This document shows, one piece after another, positions 49,073 to 57,821 of a stretch of DNA of 64,000 nucleotides. The notes under the pieces were generated by a model. That model made no database searches. It was not told where the DNA came from and was given only the letters and a program-made list of their open reading frames with translations. The DNA is taken from positions 1 to 64,000 of the forward strand of contig NZ_PUGE01000006.1 in the NCBI RefSeq assembly GCF_002967075.1, written 5' to 3'. The stretch is from Corynebacterium sp. J010B-136 (GTDB lineage: Bacteria > Actinomycetota > Actinomycetes > Mycobacteriales > Mycobacteriaceae). Position numbers and translations under genes: made by a program. Every line of letters starts with the position of its first letter. Within the stretch, counting starts at the first letter, position 1.

Positions 49073-50008
49073 ATGAAATATTTTTTCGGGCCTAGGTCGT
49101 GGCCGCAGATGAAGGCTGATATTGATGCTGCTGGCCACCAAGAAGTGGACTCCATCGACCAGGCGCAGGTGTATATCAACACCTCGTCCAAGGCGGAGGA
49201 AGTTCCGGAAATGCCGGCGAATATTGAATTCGTGCAGCATTGTTTCACCGGCGTTAATCAGATGATTGAGGGCGGTGTCTTAACCGATAACAGTGTCCCG
49301 TGGTGCAATGCCGCGGGTGCTTTTGCCAAGCCCGTCGCGGAGTCCGCGCTGGGCTTGTTGTTATCTCAGGCGCATCACCATAAGCGCTTTGCGTTGGAAG
49401 CCACGTGGGATGGTGCGCGCGAGATTGATGAGTCCCAGGCGTGGTTGTATTCGCCGAATGGGCATGCGCCCAAACGCGTCGCCATCTTTGGGGCGGGAGG
49501 CATTGGGCAGGAATTAATTTCAATGCTTGCGCCTTTCGGCGTGCACATCACGGCGGTTAATCGCTCAGGCAGAGAAGTACCAGGAGCGGACGTTTCGCTT
49601 GCGCTTAGCGATGCCACATCGGTGTGGTCCGAAGCCGATTTCATCGTGTTGATTATGCCGTTGACTGAGGAGACGAATGGGCTGGTAGATGCCGCTAAAT
49701 TTAAGGCGATGAAGAAGTCCGCCATCCTCATTAATGTCGGCCGCGGAAAGCTGGTCAATACCGATGACTTGGTGGAGGCACTGCGCACCGGGGAGATTGC
49801 CGGGGCTGGCTTAGAAGTAGTAGATCCAGAGCCTTTGCCAGATGATCATCCGTTGTGGGGAATGAAAAATTGCACCATGACTCCACATATGGGGGCAAGC
49901 TGGCAGGTAGCAGATTTCCATTTGGGTGAAATCTTCAACGCAAATGCTGCAGCATGGGAAGAGGGCAAACCCCTTCCTACTCGTATTGACCCGAAAGCAG
50001 GTTATTAA
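49073..50008 (+). CDS. D-isomer 2-hydroxyacid dehydrogenase (copy 1)
   Basis: 311-aa NAD(P)-dependent dehydrogenase. The coenzyme motif is FGAGGIGQEL near residue 143, and the catalytic Arg, Glu and His are seen in NVGRGKLVNTDDL, DPEPLPDDHPLW and MTPHMG. It is homologous to the next gene over its full length, starting MKY and ending in an almost identical DP.xGY tail. An inserted segment around residues 120-133 (REIDESQAWLYSPNG) is absent from copy 2. In C. glutamicum a single such gene stands between proB and proA. Substrate unknown. Confidence 0.87.
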   Translation: MKYFFGPRSWPQMKADIDAAGHQEVDSIDQAQVYINTSSKAEEVPEMPANIEFVQHCFTGVNQMIEGGVLTDNSVPWCNAAGAFAKPVAESALGLLLSQAHHHKRFALEATWDGAREIDESQAWLYSPNGHAPKRVAIFGAGGIGQELISMLAPFGVHITAVNRSGREVPGADVSLALSDATSVWSEADFIVLIMPLTEETNGLVDAAKFKAMKKSAILINVGRGKLVNTDDLVEALRTGEIAGAGLEVVDPEPLPDDHPLWGMKNCTMTPHMGASWQVADFHLGEIFNANAAAWEEGKPLPTRIDPKAGY

Positions 50009-50010
50009 TA

Positions 50011-50937
50011 ATGAAGTACGCAATGGTTCCTACCGTCTGGGAAGAATCCGCCGAAGCGCTAGATGCCGCAGGACATACTCAGGTTGAGCTTTCTGAGAAT
50101 CCTGATTTTGTGTTCTTCTCGGGCAAGACCCCCGATTTCCCAGAAGAGCTTCCGGAGTCCGTGAAGTTTATTCAGGTTCCTTTTGCTGGTGTGGATGGCA
50201 TCTTGGACCTGATTGCGGATACGCACAAGAAGTACGGTGTGCGCTGGTCCAATGCGGCAGGTGTTTATGACTCCACGGTTGCTGAGTCCACCATTGGGCT
50301 GCTGTTGGCGCAGCTGCACTCACACAAGCGCATGGCACTGGCGAAAACCTGGTCTGTACGTGATGAGGCCGAAGCGAATACAACCTTCCTTTTTGAAGAC
50401 AAGACCGTGGCAATTATCGGTGCTGGTGGAATTGGCAAGAAGCTGATTTCGATGCTGCAGGGCTTTGGCCCGAAGATTATTGCGGTAAACCGCTCTGGAA
50501 AGCCTGTCGAGGGCGCCGATGAAGTCTTCACCTTCGACCAGCTCGATGAGGTGTGGCCTGCTGCGGACTACTTCGTGATGCTGGCACCACTTACTCCTGA
50601 GACTCACCACATGGTCAATGCTGAAGCACTGGAAAAGATGCCAAAGCATGCTGTTGTGGTTAACGTCGGCCGCGGCCCATTGGTTGATACTGACGCTCTT
50701 ACTGAAGCTCTCAAAAACGGCGTCATCGCTGGTGCTGGTCTGGATGTCACTGACCCTGAACCATTGCCAGACGGGCACCCACTGTGGGATGAAATTAACT
50801 GCGTAATCACCCCGCACCTGGCGAACCCGCCATACTCCGTGCGCAAGCGCATCGGTGCCCACACCGTTGAAGTAGTGAAGGCTTTTGAAGCCGGCGAGCC
50901 ACTTCCCACCGAGGTAGACCCAACCCTGGGCTATTAG
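50011..50937 (+). CDS. D-isomer 2-hydroxyacid dehydrogenase (copy 2)
   Basis: 308-aa paralogue of the preceding gene, beginning 2 nt after its stop, so translation is probably coupled. The coenzyme motif IGAGGIGKKLISML is near residue 133; catalytic residues lie in NVGRGPLVDTDAL, DPEPLPDGHPLW and ITPHLAN. Overall identity with copy 1 is moderate by eye, so the duplication is old. The pair likely acts on different 2-oxo acids. A link to proline synthesis is not established. Confidence 0.87.
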   Translation: MKYAMVPTVWEESAEALDAAGHTQVELSENPDFVFFSGKTPDFPEELPESVKFIQVPFAGVDGILDLIADTHKKYGVRWSNAAGVYDSTVAESTIGLLLAQLHSHKRMALAKTWSVRDEAEANTTFLFEDKTVAIIGAGGIGKKLISMLQGFGPKIIAVNRSGKPVEGADEVFTFDQLDEVWPAADYFVMLAPLTPETHHMVNAEALEKMPKHAVVVNVGRGPLVDTDALTEALKNGVIAGAGLDVTDPEPLPDGHPLWDEINCVITPHLANPPYSVRKRIGAHTVEVVKAFEAGEPLPTEVDPTLGY

Positions 50938-50966
50938 TGCTTCTATCTAATGCCTATCGTCGCTGG

Positions 50967-50972
50967 TAGGCT
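50967..50972 (+). promoter_or_regulatory. -10 element, leaderless start of the DUF1707 gene
   Basis: TAGGCT lies 7 nt before ATG 50980; it decides the start against an ATG ten codons earlier. Confidence 0.55.
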
Positions 50973-50979
50973 ATTAGAT

Positions 50980-51567
50980 ATGACAACGCCACAGCCGAAT
51001 TCTGAACCTCGTCCGGAGCATGCTGACGTCCGCGTTGGTGATAAAGAGCGTACTCACGTGTTAGAACTGCTCTCTGCGCACTTTGCCGATGGCTATATTG
51101 ATGTCCATGAATTTGAAGAGCGCACTGGTCACGCAGCAACTGCACGAACCCGTGGTGACCTAGATTCGCTGTTGAAGGATTTACCTTCGGGAAACTCTTT
51201 AGCGGCGGTTCCTAGCCTGAACCCGGAAGTGCAGGAGCAGCAGAAATCTCCACATGCGGTGGCGCCGAAGTCTTCGGACCGTGAGCTCGATGAGCTTATC
51301 CAGCGCGGCAAGACTGTACAGCGCCTCGATTCAACTATTTGGACAGTGGCAATGGTGCTGTTCTTCGTCTTCATGTTCTTAACTGAATGGTCGTATTTCT
51401 GGCTGTTCCCAGTAGCTGCTGTGGGCGGGTCGATTGCGGTGCGTGCCATCTACAAGCTGGATGATGACGAAGAGGAAATCTACAAAGAAATCGCCGACAA
51501 AGAACAATCTGAACGCGCTCAGCGGTTGCGTAAAGCGGCGGAGCGTCGTCGGGAGCTAGAGGGCTAA
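50980..51567 (+). CDS. DUF1707 membrane protein
   Basis: 195 aa. Residues about 12-65 ([42 protein letters not shown]) form the DUF1707 (SHOCT-like) motif, common near the N-terminus of actinobacterial membrane proteins. A linker is followed by two helices (about 120-137 and 140-157) and a charged C-terminal coil. Function unknown; the domain may mediate oligomer formation. It stands between the dehydrogenase pair and proA with its own promoter. Confidence 0.82.
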   Translation: MTTPQPNSEPRPEHADVRVGDKERTHVLELLSAHFADGYIDVHEFEERTGHAATARTRGDLDSLLKDLPSGNSLAAVPSLNPEVQEQQKSPHAVAPKSSDRELDELIQRGKTVQRLDSTIWTVAMVLFFVFMFLTEWSYFWLFPVAAVGGSIAVRAIYKLDDDEEEIYKEIADKEQSERAQRLRKAAERRRELEG

Positions 51568-51654
51568 CAACAGCGATAGCTATAGCTGTTGCGTGAATTG
51601 CAGGAAAAGGTGCCTACCTGGTGGGAATTATGCCCATGGGGTGGGTATTTTACG

Positions 51655-51660
51655 TAGACT
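51655..51660 (+). promoter_or_regulatory. -10 element, leaderless start of proA
   Basis: TAGACT lies 7 nt before ATG 51668; no Shine-Dalgarno. Confidence 0.6.
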
Positions 51661-51667
51661 GGTGAGC

Positions 51668-52951
51668 ATGACTGATCAACAAACTCTAACTCGTGATCAA
51701 GAACGTGCGGAAGTACTGGACAAGGCTGCAAAGGCCAAAGAGGTAACCCCAGCGGTTGCCCGGCTGACCACTCCGCAGAAAAATGACATCTTGCTGGCAG
51801 CGGCAGATAACCTGGTTGCGCAGACCGACAAGATTCTGGCGGCCAATGAAGCAGACTTAAACGCTGGCCGTGCACGTGGCATGAGCGAATCTCTGCTGGA
51901 CCGCTTGGCCCTAAGTACAGAGCGCATCGAAGGTATTGCGGGAGGCCTGCGCCAGGTTGCTGGTCTTTCCGATCCAGTAGGTGAGGTCCTCCAGGGCCGC
52001 CGCATGGACAATGGCATTGAGATGAAGCAGGTCCGCGTGCCTTTGGGCGTTATGGGCATGGTGTATGAGGCTCGCCCTAATGTCACTGTGGATGCCTTTG
52101 GCTTGGCATTGAAGTCCGGCAACGTCGCCCTGTTGCGCGGTTCGAAGTCGGCGCGAAATTCTAATGCGCAGCTGGTGGAGATTCTGCAGGAAACCCTGGC
52201 TAAGTTTGATGTCCCACGGGAGGCAGTGCAGCTTTTGCCATGTGAGTCGCATGATTCGGTGCAGGACCTCATCACGGCACGCGGCCTGGTGGATCTGGTT
52301 ATCCCACGCGGTGGTGCAGGTTTGATTAACGCTGTTGTCACTGGTGCAACCGTGCCAACTATTGAAACCGGTACGGGTAATTGCCACTTCTACATTGATG
52401 CTTCGGCGGATATTGACAAGGCTATTGCGATGGCGCTGAACGGCAAGACCCGTCGCTGCTCAGTGTGCAATGCCACTGAAACCGTGCTGCTGGATGCGGC
52501 TTTGGATGATGAAGTCAAGCTGCGCGTCATTAAAGCATTCCAGGATGCTGGAGTTACCGTGCATGGCCATGTTGAGCAGCTGCAGACTGTTGGTGCCCAA
52601 GATGTGCACGAAGCAGAGCAGTGGAATGAAGAGCACTTAAGCTTTGATATCCGCATCGCGGTTGTTGATGGGGTTGATGGCGCCATTGCACATATTGCCA
52701 AATACACGACGGGCCATACGGAAGGTATTGCTGCGCAAGATGCTGATGTGTTGCTGCGCTTTGCTAATGAAGTGGATGCTGCAGCGGTTATGCTGAATGC
52801 TTCGACTGCCTTTACCGATGGTGAGGTGTACGGCATGGGAGCAGAGATCGGTATCTCCACGCAGAAGCTACACGCGCGTGGACCGATGGCCTTGCCTGAG
52901 CTAACCTCCACCAAGTGGATTTTGCAGGGCACCGGACAAACCCGTCCGTAG
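51668..52951 (+). CDS. proA: Gamma-glutamyl phosphate reductase
   Basis: NADPH-dependent second step of proline synthesis, giving glutamate semialdehyde. 427 aa with [30 protein letters not shown] near residue 120, IPRGGAGLI near residue 215, [10 protein letters not shown] near residue 236 and the catalytic Cys in [11 protein letters not shown] near residue 260. ATG 51668 is set by the leaderless promoter. In C. glutamicum nadD follows proA; here it does not, and a ketopantoate-reductase-like gene follows after a terminator. Confidence 0.96.
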   Translation: MTDQQTLTRDQERAEVLDKAAKAKEVTPAVARLTTPQKNDILLAAADNLVAQTDKILAANEADLNAGRARGMSESLLDRLALSTERIEGIAGGLRQVAGLSDPVGEVLQGRRMDNGIEMKQVRVPLGVMGMVYEARPNVTVDAFGLALKSGNVALLRGSKSARNSNAQLVEILQETLAKFDVPREAVQLLPCESHDSVQDLITARGLVDLVIPRGGAGLINAVVTGATVPTIETGTGNCHFYIDASADIDKAIAMALNGKTRRCSVCNATETVLLDAALDDEVKLRVIKAFQDAGVTVHGHVEQLQTVGAQDVHEAEQWNEEHLSFDIRIAVVDGVDGAIAHIAKYTTGHTEGIAAQDADVLLRFANEVDAAAVMLNASTAFTDGEVYGMGAEIGISTQKLHARGPMALPELTSTKWILQGTGQTRP

Positions 52952-52974
52952 TCTGCAGATTACATAGTCGAATG

Positions 52975-52999
52975 AGCCGGGGTCATTCCCGGCTTTTTA
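52975..52999 (+). terminator. Terminator after proA
   Basis: AGCCGGG / CCCGGCT 7-bp stem with 6-nt loop followed by TTTTAA. Confidence 0.75.
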
Positions 53000-53035
53000 A
53001 CCGCGCCATTATGACGCACAAGGAGTTATAGGAAA

Positions 53036-53947
53036 ATGAAGATTGTATTCATTGGCGCTGGTGCCATCGGCGGATACTACGGCGGCCAACTAGCCAAGGC
53101 CGGCCATGACATTACTTATGTTGTGCGTCCTGCAACCCGCAAGGTTATTGATGAAGAAGGTCTAACGCTCATTAGCCCTGAAGGCACAGAAAATATCACT
53201 AATGTCTCCACCGTCGGCAGCCTTGATGAGGTGGACTCAGCGGACCTGGTGATCTCAGCCATCAAGATTTTCGGTGAGCCAGAACTTCCAGAAAATCTGC
53301 CAGCGGGCGCGAAATTTATGACCACGGAAAACTCTGTGGAATACCCCATGTTGGCGCAGGAAAAATATGGTGCCGATAAAGTCATCCCCGCGGTGGTCCG
53401 AGCTTTTATCCACCGCGAAGGGCCAGCTACCGCGCACTTTATGGGCGGGGGAATGTCGTTGACTTTCGGTTCGTTGGACCCGGCTACAGAATCTGTGGTG
53501 CAAGAGTTCTTGGAGGCTCTAGAGCCAACGCCGATTAAGGCGAAGATGCATCCGGATATCCTTCGGGATGTGTGGATGAAGGCCATGCTGGTGACCTGCT
53601 TTGGCGCGCTCGGCGCGGTTATGGAAGAACCCATTGGGGTATTGCGCACAACCTACCGGGACACTTTGCAGGCACTGATGACAGAAGCAGCGAACGTGGC
53701 GCGCTCGGCTGGTATCCAGATGAAAGATGACGCGGTAGATATCGTCTTGTCCTTTACTGATGCGCAGCCAGAAGGCGGCACCGCTTCCATGCAGCGCGAT
53801 ATCCTAGACGGCCTGCACAGCGAGCTAGATTCCCAGGTCGGCGGCATCGTACGCTGTGCCAAGAAATACAACACCAGTGCTCCGCTGCACCAGCTTGCGT
53901 GGGAGACTCTAGCCGTGAAAAGCAACAAGCTCCGCGGGGAACAATAA
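53036..53947 (+). CDS. Ketopantoate reductase family protein
   Basis: 303-aa NADPH-dependent 2-dehydropantoate 2-reductase family member. The Rossmann motif FIGAGAIGGYYGGQLAKAGH opens the protein, and the C-terminal helical domain has KMHPDILRDVWMKAMLVTCFGAL near residue 180 and a closing SAPLHQLAWETL. The family includes PanE and others reducing related 2-oxo acids, so a pantothenate role is possible but not proven. AAGGAG precedes the ATG. It marks the start of the less conserved part of the window. Confidence 0.85.
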   Translation: MKIVFIGAGAIGGYYGGQLAKAGHDITYVVRPATRKVIDEEGLTLISPEGTENITNVSTVGSLDEVDSADLVISAIKIFGEPELPENLPAGAKFMTTENSVEYPMLAQEKYGADKVIPAVVRAFIHREGPATAHFMGGGMSLTFGSLDPATESVVQEFLEALEPTPIKAKMHPDILRDVWMKAMLVTCFGALGAVMEEPIGVLRTTYRDTLQALMTEAANVARSAGIQMKDDAVDIVLSFTDAQPEGGTASMQRDILDGLHSELDSQVGGIVRCAKKYNTSAPLHQLAWETLAVKSNKLRGEQ

Positions 53948-53961
53948 CACCCGCGGAGCGC
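53929..53961. terminator. Hairpin between converging panE-like gene and luxS
   Basis: Perfect 10-bp stem GCTCCGCGGG / CCCGCGGAGC with an 11-nt loop that includes the stop codon. On the minus strand it is followed by TTGTTGCTTTT, so it fits luxS better than the plus gene. Confidence 0.7.
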
Positions 53962-53999
53962 AAGCGCTGCGAAAAGCTAGAACTTAATCCAGTCTGGTT

Positions 54000-54473
54000 T
54001 TAAGCGGCCATGACTTGGTTCCACTCAGCGCGCTTGGATAGCAGCTCGCGAGCTGCTTCCTTCGCGCCTTCCAGGGAGTGGGATTCGCCCCAGCCGCACT
54101 GGACTTCATTGGCTGCTGGAACCTCGGTGGCGTTGAGAACGTCATTGAGGCCCTTTTCCAAAATCTCGAGAAAATCCTCGGTTTCAACATTGAGCATGAG
54201 GGCATAAAAGCCGGTCTGGCAGCCCATTGGGGAAAAATCGATGAGCGCATCAGTGTGATTGCGCAGGTGCTCAGCCAGCATGTGCTCTAAGGAGTGCACG
54301 GTGGGCATCTCGAGGTGTTCAACATTAGGCTGCTTGAAGCGCACATCGTACTTCACCAGCACATCGCCACCAGGTAGTTCCTTGCGGTCAGCAATACGCA
54401 CAAAGGGGGCAGCTACCGCGCGGTGGTCGAGATTAAAGGATTCAACGTTCATCTTCTGTGGAGTATCAGTCAT
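54000..54473 (-). CDS. luxS: S-ribosylhomocysteine lyase
   Basis: Cleaves S-ribosylhomocysteine to homocysteine and the AI-2 precursor DPD. The metal site HSLEH near residue 61 and the Cys/His of QCGWGESHS near residue 126 are present, and the active-site Cys lies in PMGCQTGFY. 157 aa, full length. No pfs gene is beside it, so the rest of the activated methyl cycle lies elsewhere. It may serve methyl-cycle recycling rather than signalling. A leaderless promoter lies in front. Confidence 0.95.
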   Translation of the reverse strand: MTDTPQKMNVESFNLDHRAVAAPFVRIADRKELPGGDVLVKYDVRFKQPNVEHLEMPTVHSLEHMLAEHLRNHTDALIDFSPMGCQTGFYALMLNVETEDFLEILEKGLNDVLNATEVPAANEVQCGWGESHSLEGAKEAARELLSKRAEWNQVMAA

Positions 54474-54480
54474 GGCTCCC

Positions 54481-54486
54481 AGGGTA
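54481..54486 (-). promoter_or_regulatory. -10 element, leaderless start of luxS
   Basis: On the minus strand TACCCT lies 7 nt before the luxS ATG at 54473. It faces the divergent start at 54548, leaving only 74 bp between the two genes. Confidence 0.5.
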
Positions 54487-54535
54487 GTAGGAATCTTCTA
54501 AAAGTGTCCTTCCTGCAACCTAGAGCAGTCGGCGC

Positions 54536-54541
54536 TAGGAT
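54536..54541 (+). promoter_or_regulatory. -10 element, probable leaderless start of the 403-aa gene
   Basis: TAGGAT lies 6 nt before ATG 54548; no Shine-Dalgarno. Confidence 0.45.
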
Positions 54542-54547
54542 CTTGGT

Positions 54548-55759
54548 ATGTCGATGTTGGAACGTGAGCTTGAATCAGCCCTTGTCAAAGCACTCAAAGG
54601 CCAGGAGTTCACCGGCGCTGACAGTGTGTGGGTCAAGCCCGTAGCAGGTATGGCTAATGCCTATATCGCAGTGGAGACACCTACCGGTTCGGCAGAATTT
54701 AGCGATGGTTCCCAAACGGCGTATGTCACGCCGGTATTCCGGTTGCTGGTAGATATCGGGCAGGTAGAAACCTTTCTCCCCGCAGATGCCACAGCAAATA
54801 TGTATCGCTTTCACCAGCGCACATGGGGTGAGCTGTGGGTGCAGCGTCCTTTTGATTTAAGCGATATCATTCCCACCACCATCGGGGTGTGCTCGCAAGC
54901 GGAGATTCCTAAGCTCACCGAGCGTCAATTTCTGGGCCGATTGAAGATATTTGAAGATCAGATTGACCTGATGGCCTGGTCGATTCAGGGGTTGCTGGGG
55001 CTTTCGCTAGAGCTTGTCGATGGCTACCGGTTGTCCCCACTGCATTGGAAAACCGTCATGATGGTTCTGGCAGCCAATGGCAGGGATGGACGCGCAGCAT
55101 TGGAGCACACGGCACGGCTTATCGATGCCCACTATGGAAACAACATCGGTGATGCCTTCTTAAAACTTCTTGATTCCGTTCCGATGGACCGGCTAAAGCT
55201 GTGGTACCTGGTCGGGTCAGATGAAGACCCGGAAGAATTTCAGATGCAGCCGCAGCCTAGGCCTGGAGCGATTGTGGCTTCGCGCGCCGGGTGGCGCCGC
55301 CAAAATATGCCCGCCCGTGCCCCGAGCGGCAAGCGCGTAGAAGCAATCGATCTCAATTGGCCGGCGGATGATATCGCCGGCTGGGTCGAGCACACCGTTG
55401 CGGTGGTACACGAGTTTTTAAACCGCGATGTATTTTTTGAGGTAGATTTTCAGTCGCTTAACTTCGCGCATGCCATGGCGCTGGAGTGTCAGCTCTTGGA
55501 TACTTTCGCTGACTATGCTGATTTCTCCCAACCCCAGAATTTCTATCTGCAAACAGCCTACCTGCGGATATTTGGGGAATTCTACCGGCATCAGGTCCCA
55601 GACGCTCAGTGGGTGCAGCACCCGGCGGACCGGTGGCTGCACCCTGGTATTCAGCTGCCTGATGGGGACGTGGTGGACCTATTTGCCATCTGCGAGCAAA
55701 TCTTCGATAAGCGCGATGGCATGGTCACGGGAAACGCTCTTCCTTTAGGCCAGTACTAG
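54548..55759 (+). CDS. Protein of unknown function (403 aa), divergent from luxS
   Basis: Soluble, no signal peptide or clear membrane helix. Two halves can be seen: residues 1-110 with beta-rich SVWVKPVAGMANAYIAVETPTGS and a middle helical part with LKIFEDQIDLMAWSIQGLLGLSLELVDGYRLSPLHWKTVMMVLAANGRDGRAAL; then a C-terminal part with DVFFEVDFQSLNFAHAMALECQLLDTF. I recognise no family or catalytic motif. Its 3' end overlaps the converging aldehyde dehydrogenase by 4 nt. Confidence 0.75.
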   Translation: MSMLERELESALVKALKGQEFTGADSVWVKPVAGMANAYIAVETPTGSAEFSDGSQTAYVTPVFRLLVDIGQVETFLPADATANMYRFHQRTWGELWVQRPFDLSDIIPTTIGVCSQAEIPKLTERQFLGRLKIFEDQIDLMAWSIQGLLGLSLELVDGYRLSPLHWKTVMMVLAANGRDGRAALEHTARLIDAHYGNNIGDAFLKLLDSVPMDRLKLWYLVGSDEDPEEFQMQPQPRPGAIVASRAGWRRQNMPARAPSGKRVEAIDLNWPADDIAGWVEHTVAVVHEFLNRDVFFEVDFQSLNFAHAMALECQLLDTFADYADFSQPQNFYLQTAYLRIFGEFYRHQVPDAQWVQHPADRWLHPGIQLPDGDVVDLFAICEQIFDKRDGMVTGNALPLGQY

Positions 55760-57129
55760 TTAGCGACGAAGAAGAGCTGTTTGTTCACGAACTCATCCAT
55801 GCCCAGTGGACCGAGCTCGCGGCCATAGCCGGAGCGCTGGATACCGCCGAAAGGCATCTCGGCACCGGCGGTGCCAGGTGCGTTGACTGCCATCATGCCG
55901 GTTTCAATCTGTAGCGCGACTTCCTGTGCACGCTGGGTATCGGTGGAAAAGACCGAGCCGCCAAGACCGAAGAGGGAATCATTGGCCATTGCCACAGCTT
56001 CTTCATCCGTGGAGAACTTGTACACAGACGCCACTGGCCCGAAGAACTCCTCGTGGAAAGATTCAGAATCCATCGGGATATCGGTCAAGACCGTAGGTGA
56101 GTAGTAAGCACCGACTTCGGAGATAACGCCACCAGCGCGCACTGTGGCGCCATTGGAAGAAGCCTTTTCAATCTGCTTAGCCAAACGCTCAGCGGCCTCG
56201 CGCGAGGATAGCGGGCAGTACTTAGCCGCATCGCGGTCATCTGGAGTACCAGGTGTCATTTGCGTTGCCAGCTTAACCAGCTCTTCTACGAACTCATCGT
56301 AGATATCCTCATGCACAATCAAACGCTTGTTAGAAGTACACGATTGACCGGTATTAGACATCCGGGTCCACCATGCTTGCGCTGCAGCTTCAGCTACATT
56401 ATCGGTGTCCAAAACGATATACGGGTCATTGCCACCGAGCTCGAGCACGGACTTCTTCAAGTTCTTTCCGGCATGGGCCGCGACGATTTCACCGGCGCGC
56501 TCGGAACCGGTCAGGGATACACCATGTACGCGATTATCGGCGATGATCTCCTCGACCTGATCGTGAGTAGCGAAAAGGTTGATGTAGACGCCCTTAGGCA
56601 CGCCGGCATCATCAAGCAGCTTTTGGATAGCAAGTGCTGATCCGGCGCAAATTTCTGCATGCTTGAGCAAAATAGTATTGCCCAGCATCAAGTTTGGAGC
56701 GATAAAACGTGCCACCTGGTAATACGGGAAGTTCCACGGCATTACACCAAGCAGCGGACCCAGTGGCAGGCGGCGAATGACAGCCTTGCCGTCGGAATTG
56801 GTCGGGATTTCTTCATCGGCAGCAAACTGCGCACCGTTGTCGGCGTAGTACTTCAAAATTGAGGCGCAGTACTTAACCTCACCGACTGCTTCGCCCATGC
56901 GCTTGCCCATCTCTTGTGCAGCAATCTGCGCGAGTTCAACGCGGCGTTCCAACATGAGGTCTGCAATCTTGTGCACGACTTCTGCGCGGTCTGCGAAGGA
57001 TAGCTTCGACCATGATTTATATGCCTGGGCAGAATCATCCAGTGCAATATTAATATCCGCATCGCTGGTGAAATCGTATGTTGCGACGATTTCATCATTG
57101 ACCGGATTTTGGGTGCGATACTGTTGCAT
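55756..57129 (-). CDS. NAD(P)-dependent aldehyde dehydrogenase, succinate-semialdehyde type
   Basis: 457-aa ALDH. The catalytic Cys is in NTGQSCTSNKR near residue 265, the general base Glu in LELGGNDPY near residue 231 and the cofactor site in VMPWNFPYYQ near residue 129. It resembles the shorter GabD/Sad group, so succinate semialdehyde is a fair guess. GAGGA lies before the ATG. A perfect palindrome sits 29 bp upstream of the start. A second, longer semialdehyde dehydrogenase lies at 60.7-62.1 kb. Confidence 0.9.
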   Translation of the reverse strand: MQQYRTQNPVNDEIVATYDFTSDADINIALDDSAQAYKSWSKLSFADRAEVVHKIADLMLERRVELAQIAAQEMGKRMGEAVGEVKYCASILKYYADNGAQFAADEEIPTNSDGKAVIRRLPLGPLLGVMPWNFPYYQVARFIAPNLMLGNTILLKHAEICAGSALAIQKLLDDAGVPKGVYINLFATHDQVEEIIADNRVHGVSLTGSERAGEIVAAHAGKNLKKSVLELGGNDPYIVLDTDNVAEAAAQAWWTRMSNTGQSCTSNKRLIVHEDIYDEFVEELVKLATQMTPGTPDDRDAAKYCPLSSREAAERLAKQIEKASSNGATVRAGGVISEVGAYYSPTVLTDIPMDSESFHEEFFGPVASVYKFSTDEEAVAMANDSLFGLGGSVFSTDTQRAQEVALQIETGMMAVNAPGTAGAEMPFGGIQRSGYGRELGPLGMDEFVNKQLFFVAN

Positions 57130-57157
57130 TCTTCATCCTCGCTTAGTCATCGAAATT

Positions 57158-57175
57158 GTGGGAACTGGATCCCAC
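57158..57175. promoter_or_regulatory. Palindromic operator candidate of the aldehyde dehydrogenase
   Basis: GTGGGA-ACTGGA-TCCCAC has perfect 6-bp arms. The half-site with its flank, TTGTGGGA, also occurs upstream of gabD at 62197-62204. Confidence 0.45.
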
Positions 57176-57263
57176 TGTAGGTAAAAATGTGACCTGCGGC
57201 CATGTTTTCCCTAGTTAACGGCGATGAACTGTGCGAATAGATGCTAGTTCTGAAACCTATGCG

Positions 57264-57524
57264 TTACTTTTGCACAACGTCTTGAACGTTGAGAGTTGTG
57301 GTGGTTGGGTCATCGTCGGTGACAAAAGCCGGAATGCCAAGGTATTGCTCAGCCTTTGCTCCATCGAATGCGGGGTTGGAATCACGCAAGAACATAAATT
57401 CCTTCAGCGCCGGAATCGATCCCGTGATGTCCACAAACTCATACGGTGTGCCGGACTCATCCAAAACCTTGTGCGCATCAACGCAATCAGGGCAGAGCAT
57501 GGTGCCGTAGAACTTCAATGCCAT
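57264..57524 (-). CDS. Glutaredoxin-like mini-thioredoxin (copy 1)
   Basis: 86-aa thioredoxin-fold protein. MALKFYGTMLCPDCVDAHKVLDE has the active site CPDC at residues 11-14; IPAFV near residue 65 is the cis-Pro loop. It is homologous to the next gene upstream (FVDITGSIPALKEFMFLRDSN versus its counterpart). AAGGAAAGG lies before the ATG. The role could be a mycothiol- or thioredoxin-linked disulfide reductase; the electron donor is unknown. Confidence 0.85.
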   Translation of the reverse strand: MALKFYGTMLCPDCVDAHKVLDESGTPYEFVDITGSIPALKEFMFLRDSNPAFDGAKAEQYLGIPAFVTDDDPTTTTLNVQDVVQK

Positions 57525-57545
57525 TTCTTTATACCTTTCCTTAAA

Positions 57546-57788
57546 TTACTTCACGTCGGAAATAGAAAGTGTCAGCTCACCATTGTCTTTCACAAATGCG
57601 GGAATGCCGATGCGGCCTTCTGCCCGCGCAACATCGAATAGCGCGCTGGAATCACGCAGCTGCAAAAATTCCTTGAGGTTATCTTTTGATGCGATGACAT
57701 CAAAGAATTCATACTCGGTGCCTGCTTCATCTAATTCTGCGATGGCAGCGCGGCACCGTGAGCATTCAATGGAACCGTAAAATTTCAT
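57546..57788 (-). CDS. Glutaredoxin-like mini-thioredoxin (copy 2)
   Basis: 80-aa paralogue of the preceding protein, first in the operon. MKFYGSIECSRCRAAIAELDEAG carries CSRC, and IGIPAFVKD is the cis-Pro loop. GGAGA stands 7 nt before the ATG; the other copy follows after 21 nt. The different active-site pairs (CPDC and CSRC) suggest different redox potentials or partners. Close homologues of this small type are more usual in anaerobic Firmicutes. Confidence 0.82.
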   Translation of the reverse strand: MKFYGSIECSRCRAAIAELDEAGTEYEFFDVIASKDNLKEFLQLRDSSALFDVARAEGRIGIPAFVKDNGELTLSISDVK

Positions 57789-57821
57789 TTTCGATCTCCT
57801 CGTGGTGGTGATGCTCCGAGT

